A program made the position numbers and the translations under genes. A DNA stretch of 64,000 bases, from NCBI GenBank assembly GCA_963695645.1, contig CAVOHC010000007.1:1-64000 (forward strand), given 5' to 3'. Of the stretch, positions 36,304 through 45,215 are shown piece by piece; position 1 is the stretch's first letter; the number at the start of each line of letters is the position of its first letter. The notes beneath the pieces are model-generated. The model saw only the letters and a program-made list of their open reading frames with translations, made no database searches and was not told the origin of the DNA. This DNA comes from DATBGO01 sp963695645 (GTDB taxonomy: Bacteria > Actinomycetota > Actinomycetes > Streptosporangiales > Streptosporangiaceae).

Positions 36304-37140
36304 ATGGCCGATAACCCCGCCGAGATCCCTGAACTGCCCTCCGAGCAGGCGATCGACCGCCTGGTATCCCTGCTGGAGCCCTACCGGCGCATCACCCAGC
36401 CCAAGTTCTACGGTATCGAGAACCTGCCCGATAACGGCTCGCTCCTGGTCGGGAACCACACCATCTACGGCTTCCTCGATCTGCCGTTCATGATGGCCGA
36501 GGTCTGGAAGCGCCGCCGGATCGCCGTCCGCGGCCTGGGCGAGAACGCCCATTACGCGGTCCCGGTCTGGCGCGACCTCCTCCGCGCGTGCGGGATGGTC
36601 CGCGGCACCCGCGACAACGTCCGCGCGCTGATGCGCGACCGGCAGACGATCCTGGTCTTCCCCGGCGGTGCGCGCGAGGTCAACAAGCGCCGCGGCCAGC
36701 AGTACCAGCTGCTCTGGGGTGAGCGCATGGGTTTCGCCCGGCTCGCGCTCGAGCAGGGCTACCCGATCGTCCCGTGCGCGGCGGTCGGCGCCGACGACAT
36801 GCTCGACGTGATCGTCGACCAGACGACCCCCCTATATGGTCAGTTGGCCCTGGCCTACGAGAAGGTCATGGGCTTCCCGACGCCGCCGGTCGTCCGTGGC
36901 GTCGGGCTGACCGGCATCCCCCGCCCCGAACGGCTGTACTTCTGGTTCGGCGAGCCGATCGACAGCACTCGTTTCGCCGACCAAGACGACGACACGGCCG
37001 CCCGCGCGGTCCGTGATGAAGTCAAGCAGTCGGTCATGGCAGGTATCCAGTTCCTGCGCGACGAGCGCGACAAAGATCCCGATCGTGATCTCGCCAAGCG
37101 CCTGCTCCGCCGCGCCAACCCGGGCACAGGAAACGGGTGA
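36304..37140 (+). CDS. Lysophospholipid acyltransferase-like protein, tandem copy 1
   Basis: The 278-residue protein has the LPLAT fold: LLVGNHTIYGFLDLPFM (the His/Asp acyl-transfer block, residues ~51-67), RACGMVRGTRDN, ILVFPGGAREVNKRRG (glycerol-phosphate-binding FPxG region) and IVPCAAVGADD. It is closest in plan to the MGAT-like branch, with His and Asp separated by six residues rather than four. It would transfer an acyl group to a lipid acceptor at the membrane. I place the start at 36304 (MADNPAE), matching the start of the neighbour. Copy 2 begins eight bases after its stop. Confidence 0.82.
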   Translation: MADNPAEIPELPSEQAIDRLVSLLEPYRRITQPKFYGIENLPDNGSLLVGNHTIYGFLDLPFMMAEVWKRRRIAVRGLGENAHYAVPVWRDLLRACGMVRGTRDNVRALMRDRQTILVFPGGAREVNKRRGQQYQLLWGERMGFARLALEQGYPIVPCAAVGADDMLDVIVDQTTPLYGQLALAYEKVMGFPTPPVVRGVGLTGIPRPERLYFWFGEPIDSTRFADQDDDTAARAVRDEVKQSVMAGIQFLRDERDKDPDRDLAKRLLRRANPGTGNG

Positions 37141-37147
37141 GAAGAGC

Positions 37148-37966
37148 ATGGCCGATAACCCCGTCGAGATCCCCGAACTGCCCTCCGAGCAGGCGATCGA
37201 CCGCCTGGTATCCCTGCTGGAGCCCTACCGGCGCATCACCCAGCCCAAGTTCTACGGCATCGAGAGCCTGCCCGATGACGGCTCGCTCCTGGTCGGGAAC
37301 CACACCATCTACGGCTTCCTCGATCTCCCGTTCATGCTGGCCGAGATCTGGAAGCGCCGCCGGATCGTCGTCCGCGGCCTGGGCGAGGACGCCCACTACG
37401 CGGTCCCGGTCTGGCGGGACTTCCTCCGCGCGTGCGGGATGGTCCGCGGCACCCGCGACAACGTCCGCGCCCTGATGCGCGACCATCAGACGATCCTGGT
37501 CTTCCCCGGCGGCTCGCGCGAGGTCTTCAAGCGCCGCGGCCAGCAGTACCAGCTCCTATGGAGGGACCGTATGGGCTTCGCCCGGCTCGCGATCGAGCAC
37601 GGCTACCCAATCGTCCCGTGCGCGGCGGCCGGTGCCGAGGATATGCTCGACGTGATCGCCGACGTGGACACACCGGTATACGGCGAGTTCGCGCGTCTCT
37701 CCAAGAAGGTCACGGGCTTCCCGGTGCCTCCGGTGGTCCGTGGCGTCGGGCTGACCCCCATCCCCCGCCCCGAACGCCTCTACTTCTGGTTCGGCGAGCC
37801 GATCGACACCACCGGTTTCGCCGGCCGCAACGACGACACGGCCGCCCGCACCGTCCGTGATGAAGTCAAGCAGGCAGTCATGGCAGGTATCCAGTTCCTG
37901 CGCGGCGAGCGCGACCACGATCCCGATCGTGATCTCGCCAAGCGCCTGCTCGGCCGCCCCGAGTAA
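37148..37966 (+). CDS. Lysophospholipid acyltransferase-like protein, tandem copy 2
   Basis: The 272-residue protein is almost the same as copy 1 (MADNPVEIPELPSEQ, same GNHTIYGFLDLP, FPGGSREVFKRRG and C-terminal FWFGEPIDTTGFAGR). Differences cluster in the middle third (VDTPVYGEFARLSKKVTGFP). The duplication includes the short leader. A third partial copy at 34650 shows the family expanded locally. Having two intact copies in a row may reflect dosage or slightly different acceptor specificity; this is inference. Confidence 0.82.
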   Translation: MADNPVEIPELPSEQAIDRLVSLLEPYRRITQPKFYGIESLPDDGSLLVGNHTIYGFLDLPFMLAEIWKRRRIVVRGLGEDAHYAVPVWRDFLRACGMVRGTRDNVRALMRDHQTILVFPGGSREVFKRRGQQYQLLWRDRMGFARLAIEHGYPIVPCAAAGAEDMLDVIADVDTPVYGEFARLSKKVTGFPVPPVVRGVGLTPIPRPERLYFWFGEPIDTTGFAGRNDDTAARTVRDEVKQAVMAGIQFLRGERDHDPDRDLAKRLLGRPE

Positions 37967-38154
37967 CGAACTGCACCACCAGTACCGGCCAGCCCGACAG
38001 CATGCCTTCCGGCCCTGACCTACGGTCCGCCGTGCCGGGAAGATCGGGACATGAGCACGGCCGGGTGGCCCGTGCCGCCCCGCGGGGGCGCGATGACCGG
38101 AAGCATCCGCCAAGCGGCTCGTGCCGTCAGGTGCCGCCGCTACTGGAGGCAGCC

Positions 38155-38485
38155 ATGGTCTTGCGAACCGTCCCTTCAGGCCGCCGCCAGCCCCGACTGC
38201 TACCGCCCCTACCTAGCGCAATCTGCGCGGAGATCCGTGCGGCGGCGGAAGCTGTGGGCGCGCGGAACGTCCGGGTATTCGGGTCGGTGGCGCGAGGGGA
38301 GGAGACGCCTGAATCGGATGTCGACCTGCTGGTGGATTTCCCGCCGAGGAATGCGGGCTGTTCCCGCTGCTGAGGCTGGCCAGAAAGATCGAGGAGCTGG
38401 TGGGCAGGCCGGTTGATGTGGCGGCGGTGCAGGTGATGGCAGGGAAGGTGCGCGAGCGGGCGCTGGCCGAGGCGGTCCCGCTGTG
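38155..38485 (+). pseudogene. mntA: MNT-type nucleotidyltransferase antitoxin, one frameshift
   Basis: The start ATG follows GGAGGCAGCC. The protein has VRVFGSVARGEETPESDVDLLVDF, the minimal nucleotidyltransferase GSxARG-x(n)-SDxDL motif. Near 38355 the frame slips, and the rest (LFPLLRLARKIEELVGRPVD ... AEAVPL) follows one base out and ends at 38485. In MntA/HepT systems this protein inactivates the HEPN toxin by adding AMP to it. The stop overlaps the GTG of the HEPN gene by GTGA. Confidence 0.75.
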
Positions 38486-38843
38486 ACCCGTACGTCATCG
38501 GACCGGCTCGCCGACATCGGCGACGCGGCGGAGCGGGTCGGCCGGGCGGTGGCGGCGCTGGAGCGGGCCGAGGCCGACGGTACGGAGGATGAGGCGCAGC
38601 TGGCCTTCGACGCGCTGCTGTACCGGCTGGTAGTGATTGGCGAGGCCGTCAAGGCGCTGCCCGAGGACCTGCTCGCGCGGCAGCCCGAGGTCCCGTGGCG
38701 AGATCGCGCGGCTGCGTGATCTGCTCGCTCATCATTACTACCGCGTAGACGCCCAGATCATCCGCCGCACCGTGGAGACGCCGCTAAGCGAGCTGCGCGA
38801 TGCGGTCGCCCGGCTCCTTGTCGAAGAACAGGACCAGGCATAG
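38483..38843 (+). pseudogene. hepT: HEPN (HepT-like) ribonuclease toxin, one frameshift
   Basis: GTG at 38483 overlaps the previous stop. The first part (SDRLADIGDAAERVGRAVAAL ... LLYRLVVIGEAVKALPEDLL) and the second (RLRDLLAHHYYRVDAQIIRR, containing the RNase R-x4-H motif) are separated by a frame change near 38698-38706. Joined, they give a typical ~120-residue HepT. Both members of the pair carrying a single indel suggests either joint loss of selection or systematic indel error. Confidence 0.75.
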
Positions 38844-39066
38844 TCCCCCCAGTCACTTCGCGGCATCAGACTGCCGCTCCCCCTTTGGGGCGTCCGCTGC
38901 CATGCCGTTCCGCCACCGCCCCGGCATTGTGTCCAGGTGATGTCCGGCGGGCAACGACCGCTTGCGGGTGCTCGTGGCTGAGGAGCGGTTGAGCGCCGTG
39001 CTCGCGTTAGGCACGGATAACGTTTCCGCAGGTTAAGTCCTGTCTTGTCTGCGGCCCGGGGGCTCT

Positions 39067-39117
39067 CTGTAAAACCGTCGGCTAAGCCTACGTTGGTTCG
39101 AACCCAACACCTGCCAC
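39067..39117 (+). repeat. tRNA-Tyr 3'-half attachment-type repeat, copy 1
   Basis: The sequence starts CTGTAAAACCGT and ends CCTGCCAC. It reads as the tRNA-Tyr anticodon loop (CTGTAAA, anticodon GTA), 3' anticodon stem (ACCGT), long variable arm with GGC/GCC, T arm (GTTGG-TTCGAAC-CCAAC) and acceptor 3' strand. The 5' half is not present and the CCA end is altered (CTA). Other copies lie at 42992, 52635 and 62831. This is the hallmark of integrase target duplication. Confidence 0.85.
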
Positions 39118-39168
39118 TATCAAACTCGCAGGTCAGGCCGGATCCAGTGGCCGGGTCTCGTGCGCTGC

Positions 39169-39194
39169 GGGAGCGGTTTGCGGTAACCGCTCCC
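39169..39194. terminator. Conserved hairpin downstream of att copy 1
   Basis: GGGAGCGGTT/AACCGCTCCC form a 10-bp stem with a 6-base loop, 52 bp after the tRNA-Tyr half. A matching hairpin with a different loop lies the same distance after copy 3. The stem is kept while the loop varies, which suggests a real structure, possibly the old tRNA terminator or an element-end structure. Confidence 0.55.
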
Positions 39195-39329
39195 TGTGCG
39201 AGACGTCTCGGTTGAGGTCCTTGTTCGGCTGGTCAGGATGCTGTGAGCGATGGGAGTGGTTGGCGGCACTCGGCGCGTTGCTGTCGCGCGTGGTTGAGCA
39301 ATGGTTGGGTTCCAGGGGCGCGAGACCTG

Positions 39330-39723
39330 GGTTCCGGGCAATGGCGCATTGGTTATCTAGCGAGTGAGTCAGTGATTTCCGCGGGCTGCGGGCGAAGGCG
39401 GGGCAGTCGAAGCCTTCCCGATGTAGGACCCGGTGGCCACCGCTAGCAATGGTGGCTGGCCTGGCTCGGGCTGGAGCCGGGCAAGGGCAGCGGTCCGGGC
39501 CTTGGCTCCCATCCCGCCCCGGAGCCTTCGCCTCAGGCGGAGAGGCCGTCAACAACCACCCGGGTAGCGCCTCGAATAGCCCGGACTGCCACGGTTCTGG
39601 TGGGGCTGCCTCCTGCCGGGCCAGGTTCAGCAAGCGCAGCAGCCGGGCATTCTCCGCCCGCAACCGCGCCAACTACACGGCTAGGGCTGACTGCCTGTTG
39701 CCATCGGCGACTTGCTCGCTCAC
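39330..39723 (-). pseudogene. Remnant of a TOTE-type primase-helicase gene, middle deleted
   Basis: The GTG at 39723 (VSEQVADG) and the following LARLRAENARLLRLLNL and AAPPEPWQSGLFEALPG match the start of the primase-helicase at 62549. An in-frame TAG interrupts this part. After ASPPEAK the sequence jumps to the helicase end: RGGMGAKARTAALARLQPEPG and (in another frame) GFDCPAFA, as in residues ~300-340 of the helicase part there. The catalytic primase and helicase motifs I-III are absent. It lies beside att copy 1, so it is probably cargo of the same element family. Confidence 0.65.
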
Positions 39724-39824
39724 AGTAACCACGGTACGGCCTGGCCGTTCGGTTTCTGCCGGGCGCGTCATAAAGGAGGAGTATCCGGCAGGAGCCGGCT
39801 GGAGGCTCCAGCTCGCCTGAAGTG

Positions 39825-40157
39825 CTACGTGGTCGGCCAGTGGTGGCCGAGGTAGGGCTCTGGGTGATCCTGTGCCCAGCGGTCAAGGATCTTCGCCAGC
39901 GCAGCGGCCTGCCCACCTCCGGCAGGCAGATTCTTCTTCAGCACGAATGCCAGGATGATGTCGCGCTCGGACGCGAAGTCCGCAACGTTCTCGGTGACGA
40001 CCGCCCGGCCTTCGGCCCGGGCGGCCGCCGCCACATGCGCATCCTCGGCACCGCGTAGACCGATCTCGGCGACGTGGACTGCGTCATGACCGTATGTCTC
40101 GCGCAGCATCACGGCCGTGCCCGTGGGGAACATCTCGTCGAGCAGGAATGCAGTCAT
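39825..40157 (-). CDS. DUF5615 PIN-like toxin
   Basis: The 110-residue protein opens with FLLDEMFPTGTAVMLRETYG, the LLDE(M)F signature of DUF5615 PIN-like proteins, followed by DAHVAAAARAEGRAVVTENV and DF, giving the acidic residues expected of a PIN-type metal site (Asp7/Glu8, Asp ~38, Glu, Asp ~60). It would be an RNase toxin. The ATG overlaps the antitoxin stop (ATGA at 40154-40157), so the two are translated together. A related pair lies at 55416-56224. Confidence 0.75.
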   Translation of the reverse strand: MTAFLLDEMFPTGTAVMLRETYGHDAVHVAEIGLRGAEDAHVAAAARAEGRAVVTENVADFASERDIILAFVLKKNLPAGGGQAAALAKILDRWAQDHPEPYLGHHWPTT

Positions 40158-40573
40158 GCCAGCAGCGCCTGCCGCTGCTGGGATATGCCGCGGCTTCGCT
40201 CTGCCACGGCCTGGTTCCGCTCGATTCGCTCCCTGATCTCGGCGGAGTGCTCGGCGGCGTAGTCGAGGGCGATCCTGATCAGCCGGGGATGCAGATCGGA
40301 CTCTGCGCTCAGCAGACTGATCCGCTGTTCTTCGCTGCCGTCGAGCTCTTGAAGGCGTGCGATCACTTCCCAGACATCGGGGCCGGCGGCCAGCGCGGCG
40401 CGCCGGTCATGTGCTGGGCCCCGGAAGATGATCCCCGGGTAGTCGAGCTGATCAATGCCTTCGACAATGAGCAGGTCAAGCAGGGCTGTAGCGGTCATGC
40501 CCTCGCGGCCGGCGCGTGTAGCGAGCCGGGTCCTGGCGGCGTCGCTGATGCGAAACGATGTGCTGGCAGCCAT
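40154..40573 (-). CDS. Antitoxin of the DUF5615 toxin pair
   Basis: The 139-residue protein begins with a ribbon-helix-helix-like segment (STSFRISDAARTRLATRAGREG), then MTATALLDLLIVEGI and a region related to DUF433-type antitoxins: YPGIIFRGPAHDRRAALAAG, PDVWEVIARLQELDG. The ATG at 40573 has AAAGGAG upstream. It would bind the operator and the toxin. The paralogue at 55802-56224 has the same order of blocks (HPGVIFKDGPSGRRAALAYG). Confidence 0.75.
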   Translation of the reverse strand: MAASTSFRISDAARTRLATRAGREGMTATALLDLLIVEGIDQLDYPGIIFRGPAHDRRAALAAGPDVWEVIARLQELDGSEEQRISLLSAESDLHPRLIRIALDYAAEHSAEIRERIERNQAVAERSRGISQQRQALLA

Positions 40574-40734
40574 GACCATCTCCTTTCATCTCGCCATCAG
40601 TGTACCCCGACGTAGCTCAATTGCGGTACAGCCCTGGCTTGGTCAGTTCACAGCGACAATCCGCGCGGACTCCCCAGCCCCGGACCGCATCAAGATCACG
40701 CTAAGGGAGAAACTCCCGCTAGCATCAGTTGGCA

Positions 40735-40891
40735 TGCCTCCCAAGCGGATGAACCGGGAAGAGTTCTTTGCCAAGCTGGCGCGGTGGCGGTGCAGAACAT
40801 CCATGACCAGCTCGACGCCCTGGATCCGGCCACGCAGGCCGCGGTCGTTGCCCGGCTCACTTCGGATGAAGTGAAAAAGGTCCGCGACTAA
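40735..40891 (+). pseudogene. Short hypothetical gene remnant
   Basis: MPPKRMNREEFFAKLA is the conserved start of a small actinobacterial hypothetical family. After a frame change the rest reads VQNIHDQLDALDPATQAAVV and ARLTSDEVKKVRD to a stop at 40891. The two parts may be one decayed gene or two joined scraps. The function is unknown. Confidence 0.35.
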
Positions 40892-41268
40892 GGATGCTTT
40901 TCTGCAGCTCGTTGAGCGGATGGTCGCCTCCTCCGCGGCGCCCGGGCAGCGAGCTGGTTCCGGTTCGAGCGACCCTGGCCGCGGCCTGCCGCACGAGGGC
41001 ATCCCGCGCCGGGGCGTGCCGTGGTGTGGTGCGGGTAGCAGTTCCCCGAGATGGCTGGCCTCTCATCATGAGGATCAAGCCCCGGTCTACGATGCGGGTC
41101 CACCCGGCACCAGCCACGCCTTACAGATCCCGCCGCTCTGCACCAAGGCATCCATGTGCTCAGTCCTGGACAGGCGTCGATCTGTCAGCGGCACGCCCCG
41201 CGATCTTCCCTCAGGACTCCCACGCCCGGGGGGCCCGAAGCGGTGGCTTGCCATGTGCCCATTAGGCC

Positions 41269-41352
41269 TACAGGCAGAACCCGGGCCTGCGGGAGTGGCT
41301 GGAGGACAGCGGGATCTCCTACGTGATGGCGGTGCCGTGCAGCCAGCACTGC
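41269..41352 (+). pseudogene. IS701-like transposase scrap
   Basis: About 28 codons (YRQNPGLREWLEDSGISYVM, then AVP) match the segment after the second catalytic Asp in IS701-type transposases. No more of the gene is recognisable. The remaining bases between 40892 and 41589 hold no gene that I can support. Confidence 0.45.
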
Positions 41353-41589
41353 GCCGCGGCCGCGGCGCATGCATTTCGTGTGCGTGCCATTCAGTGGCGG
41401 CCGCGTGCCCGCAAAGCGTTTCTGTCCCTGGACAAGCCAGTCCGCCGCCGGATCGGCGAGGCAGTTGATGCCCACGCTAGAGGGTCCGCGCCCGGCTGCG
41501 GCGAAGATAGGCTTTGGGTGGTGCGCTGGTCGCCACGGCGCGGTGGCTCCGGGACGCGTGCCGTCCGCTGCTGATACGGGAGCGAGCCG

Positions 41590-42567
41590 ATGCACTTGGA
41601 ATCGCATGACGTGCTGCGGGCGCTCGCTGGACGGGCACTCGCCGGCAGCCGGCCGGGGAAGCGTGACGACGCGTTGCGGGTCGCCCTCGCAATTGAGGGC
41701 GGCGGCATGCGCGGTACCGTCTCCGCGGGTATGGCTCTCGCGCTGCATGAGCTCGGCCTGGTGACCGCGTTCGACGCGATTTACGGCTCCTCGGCGGGTG
41801 CCATTTCCGGTGCGTGGCTGCTGAGCAGCACCCCCGAGGGGCTGCGCGGCTGGGCCGACCCCGCGTACGCGAAGGCGCTGATCCGCCGTTCGCGCCTGCT
41901 GCGTCGCCTCCCCGTCGTCGACGTGCGCGCCCTGATCGAGGACGTGTACCAGACCGTCTTCCCGATGGACTTCGGCTCGGTGCTGGGCAGCCCAGTCGAG
42001 TTTCACCCGCTGGCCACCGATGCCGTCACCGGGCGGTCAGCCGACCTGCGCCCGCTGATCCGCGACCCGGCCGGGCTGCGCCTGGCGCTGCGCGCCAGCG
42101 CCGCCATGCCGCTGCTCGCAGGGCCGCCGGTCATTCTCGGCGGCAGGCGTTTCTACGACGCCGGGTTGTCCGAGTCGGTTCCGTACCGGAGTGCGCTCGA
42201 CCACGGTGCTACGCACGTGCTGGTGCTGCGTTCTCAGCGGGCTGAGGTTCATGCCGGTGGCGGCCGCCCGGCGCGTTCGGCCCGGGTGATCGCCCGTATC
42301 GCGCTGCGGGGTGAGAGCCCCGCGCTCCGCGAGGCGTTCCTCGCCGGTGCGGCGCGGCTGGCCGCCAACGACCGGCTGCTGGCCGGATACGATGCCGGGA
42401 TCAGCGGGCAGCCGTCGGTCGCATCCATCCAGCCCGCCACTGCCTGTCCTAGGGTCAGCGGCCTGGCCACTGATGGCGCGGTCTTGCAAGCAGCGCTCGA
42501 AGCTGGCCGCACTGCCGTCCGCGCGGTTTTCGGGATGGTCCTGCACCCAGTAATCGGTGCCGCGTGA
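41590..42567 (+). CDS. Patatin-like phospholipase
   Basis: The 325-residue protein has the patatin features in order: oxyanion-hole GGGMRG (residues 37-42), nucleophile elbow GSSAG with Ser68 (66-70), and the catalytic DAG with Asp190 (RRFYDAG). It is an acyl hydrolase, probably acting on membrane lipids. There is no signal peptide. It stands alone between transposase scraps and att copy 2, intact and in frame, so it may be a recent or selected cargo gene. Confidence 0.85.
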   Translation: MHLESHDVLRALAGRALAGSRPGKRDDALRVALAIEGGGMRGTVSAGMALALHELGLVTAFDAIYGSSAGAISGAWLLSSTPEGLRGWADPAYAKALIRRSRLLRRLPVVDVRALIEDVYQTVFPMDFGSVLGSPVEFHPLATDAVTGRSADLRPLIRDPAGLRLALRASAAMPLLAGPPVILGGRRFYDAGLSESVPYRSALDHGATHVLVLRSQRAEVHAGGGRPARSARVIARIALRGESPALREAFLAGAARLAANDRLLAGYDAGISGQPSVASIQPATACPRVSGLATDGAVLQAALEAGRTAVRAVFGMVLHPVIGAA

Positions 42568-42991
42568 GCGGCTGGCCGAGGCGCCCCGGGAACGCACCAG
42601 CCAGACCGTGTGCGCGACTACCCTCTACTACAGCCGTCGGATCACCCGCGGCGAGGCACCCACGCCCGGCGCGTTCACACTCCGCAAGCACTTCCCGCCG
42701 CCCGGTGATACTGACCGCCGAGCGCGCAGGGGGGGCGGCAGTCACAGCCGGATCAGCTACCCCATACACCACTCCCGTGGACGTGAACTCCGGGCCCCCG
42801 GGGCCAGGGCTGTATCGTGGCCTGACCGCCGGGAATCTACGAGATGCGGGCATGTCTGATGACGCATCAGAACTGGCGTACAGACGGATGTTCCAGGGCA
42901 CGGAACCTGGGCGGAACGTCGCCGTGGCACGGGCCTGCCGGATCCGTGAATGCGCAGGTCAGCAGTCTGGCCGACAGTCAAGGTGCTCTGC
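42568..42991. other. Gap left of att copy 2
   Basis: No gene is supported in this 424-bp stretch. The open frames have no family features. Confidence 0.4.
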
Positions 42992-43044
42992 CTGTAAAAC
43001 CGTCGGCTAAGCCTACGTTGGTTCGAACCCAACACCTGCCACCA
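42992..43044 (+). repeat. tRNA-Tyr 3'-half attachment-type repeat, copy 2
   Basis: This 53-nt copy is complete: anticodon loop CTGTAAA, variable arm, T arm TTGGTTCGAACCCAA and acceptor end CCTGCCACCA. The sequence upstream does not supply a matching 5' half, so no full tRNA gene is present. Its right flank (43045-43430) is repeated after copy 4. Confidence 0.87.
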
Positions 43045-43430
43045 GCAAAACCCCAGCTCAGGTCCAGTACGCGGACCATCCATCACGCTGAAAGTGCACG
43101 GTCCGGGCCACCGCGCGTTCGCCCGGGACCTCCCTGGTCATCACCGGTCAACATGGCCCTGAACTGCAGTGATACCGGCTGGACCGACCGCGCCGGATCC
43201 GCCGCCATGGGGTGTTGCCAGGCCGGGCGCCAATTGACGGAACAGGCACGGAACGCAATCAGCCGTGATCATCACAGTGCGACATGGTGCCTGACGCTTC
43301 GTCGGCTGGGTGCAGTAGCCGCGCCAGCGGCAGGATGACCCGGCATCCCGGCGCGGACAGGAGCAGAGCGCACCTCCCCCCGATCCCGGTGCGCTACGGT
43401 CACCGTCGGCGACACGGGGTGCTGGCAAAT
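43045..43430. repeat. 386-bp att-flanking repeat, copy 1
   Basis: The sequence right of att copy 2 matches that right of copy 4 (62884-63270) over its whole length with scattered substitutions and small indels. Shared blocks include CTGAAAGTGCACGGTC, CAACATGGCCCTGA, ATCAGCCGTGATCATCACAG and GGTCACCGTCGGCGACACGG. No gene is evident. It may be the end of an integrative element or the original chromosomal flank. Confidence 0.75.
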
Positions 43431-43674
43431 GGGCTCCCGCCGAATATGCGCTGCTGACTTACCTGATGCCCGGTGTCGCCAGCGGCGCGCAGATCAGCCA
43501 TTCCAGGGTGCCAACGGGGTGGCCCTGAACGCTTTCCCCATCACCTTCGGCGACCGGTTCCGGCCGCCGAGACCTGCTAACCCAACAGCCGGAAACGCCG
43601 TTCGTGAGATAGACCTAACATTGGTCGTGAGGTAGACCCCCCGTCGGGAGCGGAGCGCCGGCTTAGGGGGCGGT

Positions 43675-45213
43675 CTAGCCTCGAGGTCGTGCCGGTGCCC
43701 GCGGCGTCCCAGCAGGTGCCTGGGTATCGGGGTGCCTGGTGCCGGTTGCCGAGCCGTCGGGTTCATTCGCGGCCAGGGGCAGCCAGATGTGGAACGCGCA
43801 CCCACATCCTGGCGCGGTGTCCACTTCCGCCCGGCCCCCGTGGGCACTGACCAGGGCCGCCACGATGGACAGCCCGAGGCCGGATCCTCCGCTGGCCGGG
43901 CTGCGAGCCGGGTCGGCGCGGTAGAACCGCTCGAACGCGCGCTCGGCCTGCCACTGGCTCATGCCAGGTCCTTGGTCGGCCACCGTCAGGTGCGCCTCAC
44001 TGCTGCCGAAGCGCACGCTGACATCGATGGGCGTGCCTGGTGGCGTGTGGTGCATTGCGTTGCTGAGCAGGTTGGCGATGACCTGCCGCACGCGGGCCTC
44101 GTCCGCGTTCACGATGACGGGCTCGGGTTCTGCTTGCATGGCCAGCCGCCGGTCCGGATGCAGGATCTGGAGGTCGTGCACCGCGTCGGCGGCCAGGCTG
44201 GAAAGGTCCATCGGCTGCAGATCCAGCGCGCGCTGTTCGTCGAGGTGGGCCAGCAGCAGCAGGTCGTCGACGAGTTTGCCCATACGGGTGGCTTCCTGGC
44301 GGATGCGGCTCATCAGCCGGTTGGTTTCGGCCCGGTCGGCGGCGTCCCCTTGCTGGGCGTGGAAGTCGGCGAACCCGCGGATGGACGTCAGTGGTGTCCG
44401 GAGTTCGTGGCTGGCGTCGGCGACAAACTGGCGCATCCGCTCTTCGGAGCCTTGCGCTCGGATCTCACCCTCTGCCCGGGCCCGGTAGGCGGTTTCGATG
44501 CGGCCGAGCATGGTGTTCAGGGCCGCGGCGAGGCGCCCGACCTCGGTCCTGCGCCGGTAGTCCGGGACCCGCCGGGACAGGTCGCCCGCGGCGATGGACT
44601 CGGCGGTCCGCTCGATGTCGCTCAGTGGTGCCAGGCTGGCCCGGGTCAGCCAGAAACCAGTCACCATGAGCAGGACGAGCGCGATCAGGCCCACCAGCAA
44701 CTCGATGCGGGCCAGCTGGCCGACGACGGGCAGGATGTTGTCCAGGCTGAGCGCCACGACGCCGTAACGGTGGCCCGGCAGTGTCTGGACCATCACCCGC
44801 CAGGCGTGTGAGCCGGTCTGCACGGTGAATGGCGTGGTGGTCACCCGCAGCTCGCTGGCGGCGAGCCTGGGGGCGGGAGCCGGGTCCTGCCCGTGGAATC
44901 CGGCCCGGACCACGTCCTCGATGGACCCACCCTGGCTGACGATTTCGATCAGGAATGCGCTGGGGAGCGGCGTGTCGCCGGGGCGGGGCGGCCTCGATGG
45001 CAACGGGCGGGGCGGCAAGGCGTGACTCTTCGCTGTGAACTGGGCGAACGCGCGCAGTTGCGCGTCGTCCCGGCTGATCAGGTAGGTACGGAGCAGGAAC
45101 GTGCCTGCGAACCCCATGATGGCCAGCGCGGCGGCGACCACCAGGCTGGTCGCGATCAAGACCCTGGTTCTGAGGGAGGCGGCCCGGGGGGCCTTCCGCA
45201 GCGCGCTGACCAT
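43675..45213 (-). CDS. Sensor histidine kinase
   Basis: The 512-residue protein has TM1 (residues ~20-40), an extracytoplasmic domain (~45-165), TM2 (~168-190) and a HAMP domain (~190-245). The H-box FVADASHELRTPLTSIRGF follows with phospho-acceptor His269, then the N-box VIANLLSNAMHH (~378), G1 DQGPGM (~413) and G2 GGSGLGLSI (~442). It resembles the TcrY/MprB-type kinases of actinobacteria. The ATG at 45213 is two bases after the stop of the response regulator, so the two form an operon. It probably senses an envelope signal and may control the divergent ABC exporter. Confidence 0.9.
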   Translation of the reverse strand: MVSALRKAPRAASLRTRVLIATSLVVAAALAIMGFAGTFLLRTYLISRDDAQLRAFAQFTAKSHALPPRPLPSRPPRPGDTPLPSAFLIEIVSQGGSIEDVVRAGFHGQDPAPAPRLAASELRVTTTPFTVQTGSHAWRVMVQTLPGHRYGVVALSLDNILPVVGQLARIELLVGLIALVLLMVTGFWLTRASLAPLSDIERTAESIAAGDLSRRVPDYRRRTEVGRLAAALNTMLGRIETAYRARAEGEIRAQGSEERMRQFVADASHELRTPLTSIRGFADFHAQQGDAADRAETNRLMSRIRQEATRMGKLVDDLLLLAHLDEQRALDLQPMDLSSLAADAVHDLQILHPDRRLAMQAEPEPVIVNADEARVRQVIANLLSNAMHHTPPGTPIDVSVRFGSSEAHLTVADQGPGMSQWQAERAFERFYRADPARSPASGGSGLGLSIVAALVSAHGGRAEVDTAPGCGCAFHIWLPLAANEPDGSATGTRHPDTQAPAGTPRAPARPRG

Positions 45214-45215
45214 GC

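Noticed and set aside
42992..43044. A complete tRNA-Tyr gene.
   Set aside because: Only the 3' half from the anticodon loop onward is present; upstream bases cannot form the acceptor, D or 5' anticodon stem. The same holds for the other three copies.
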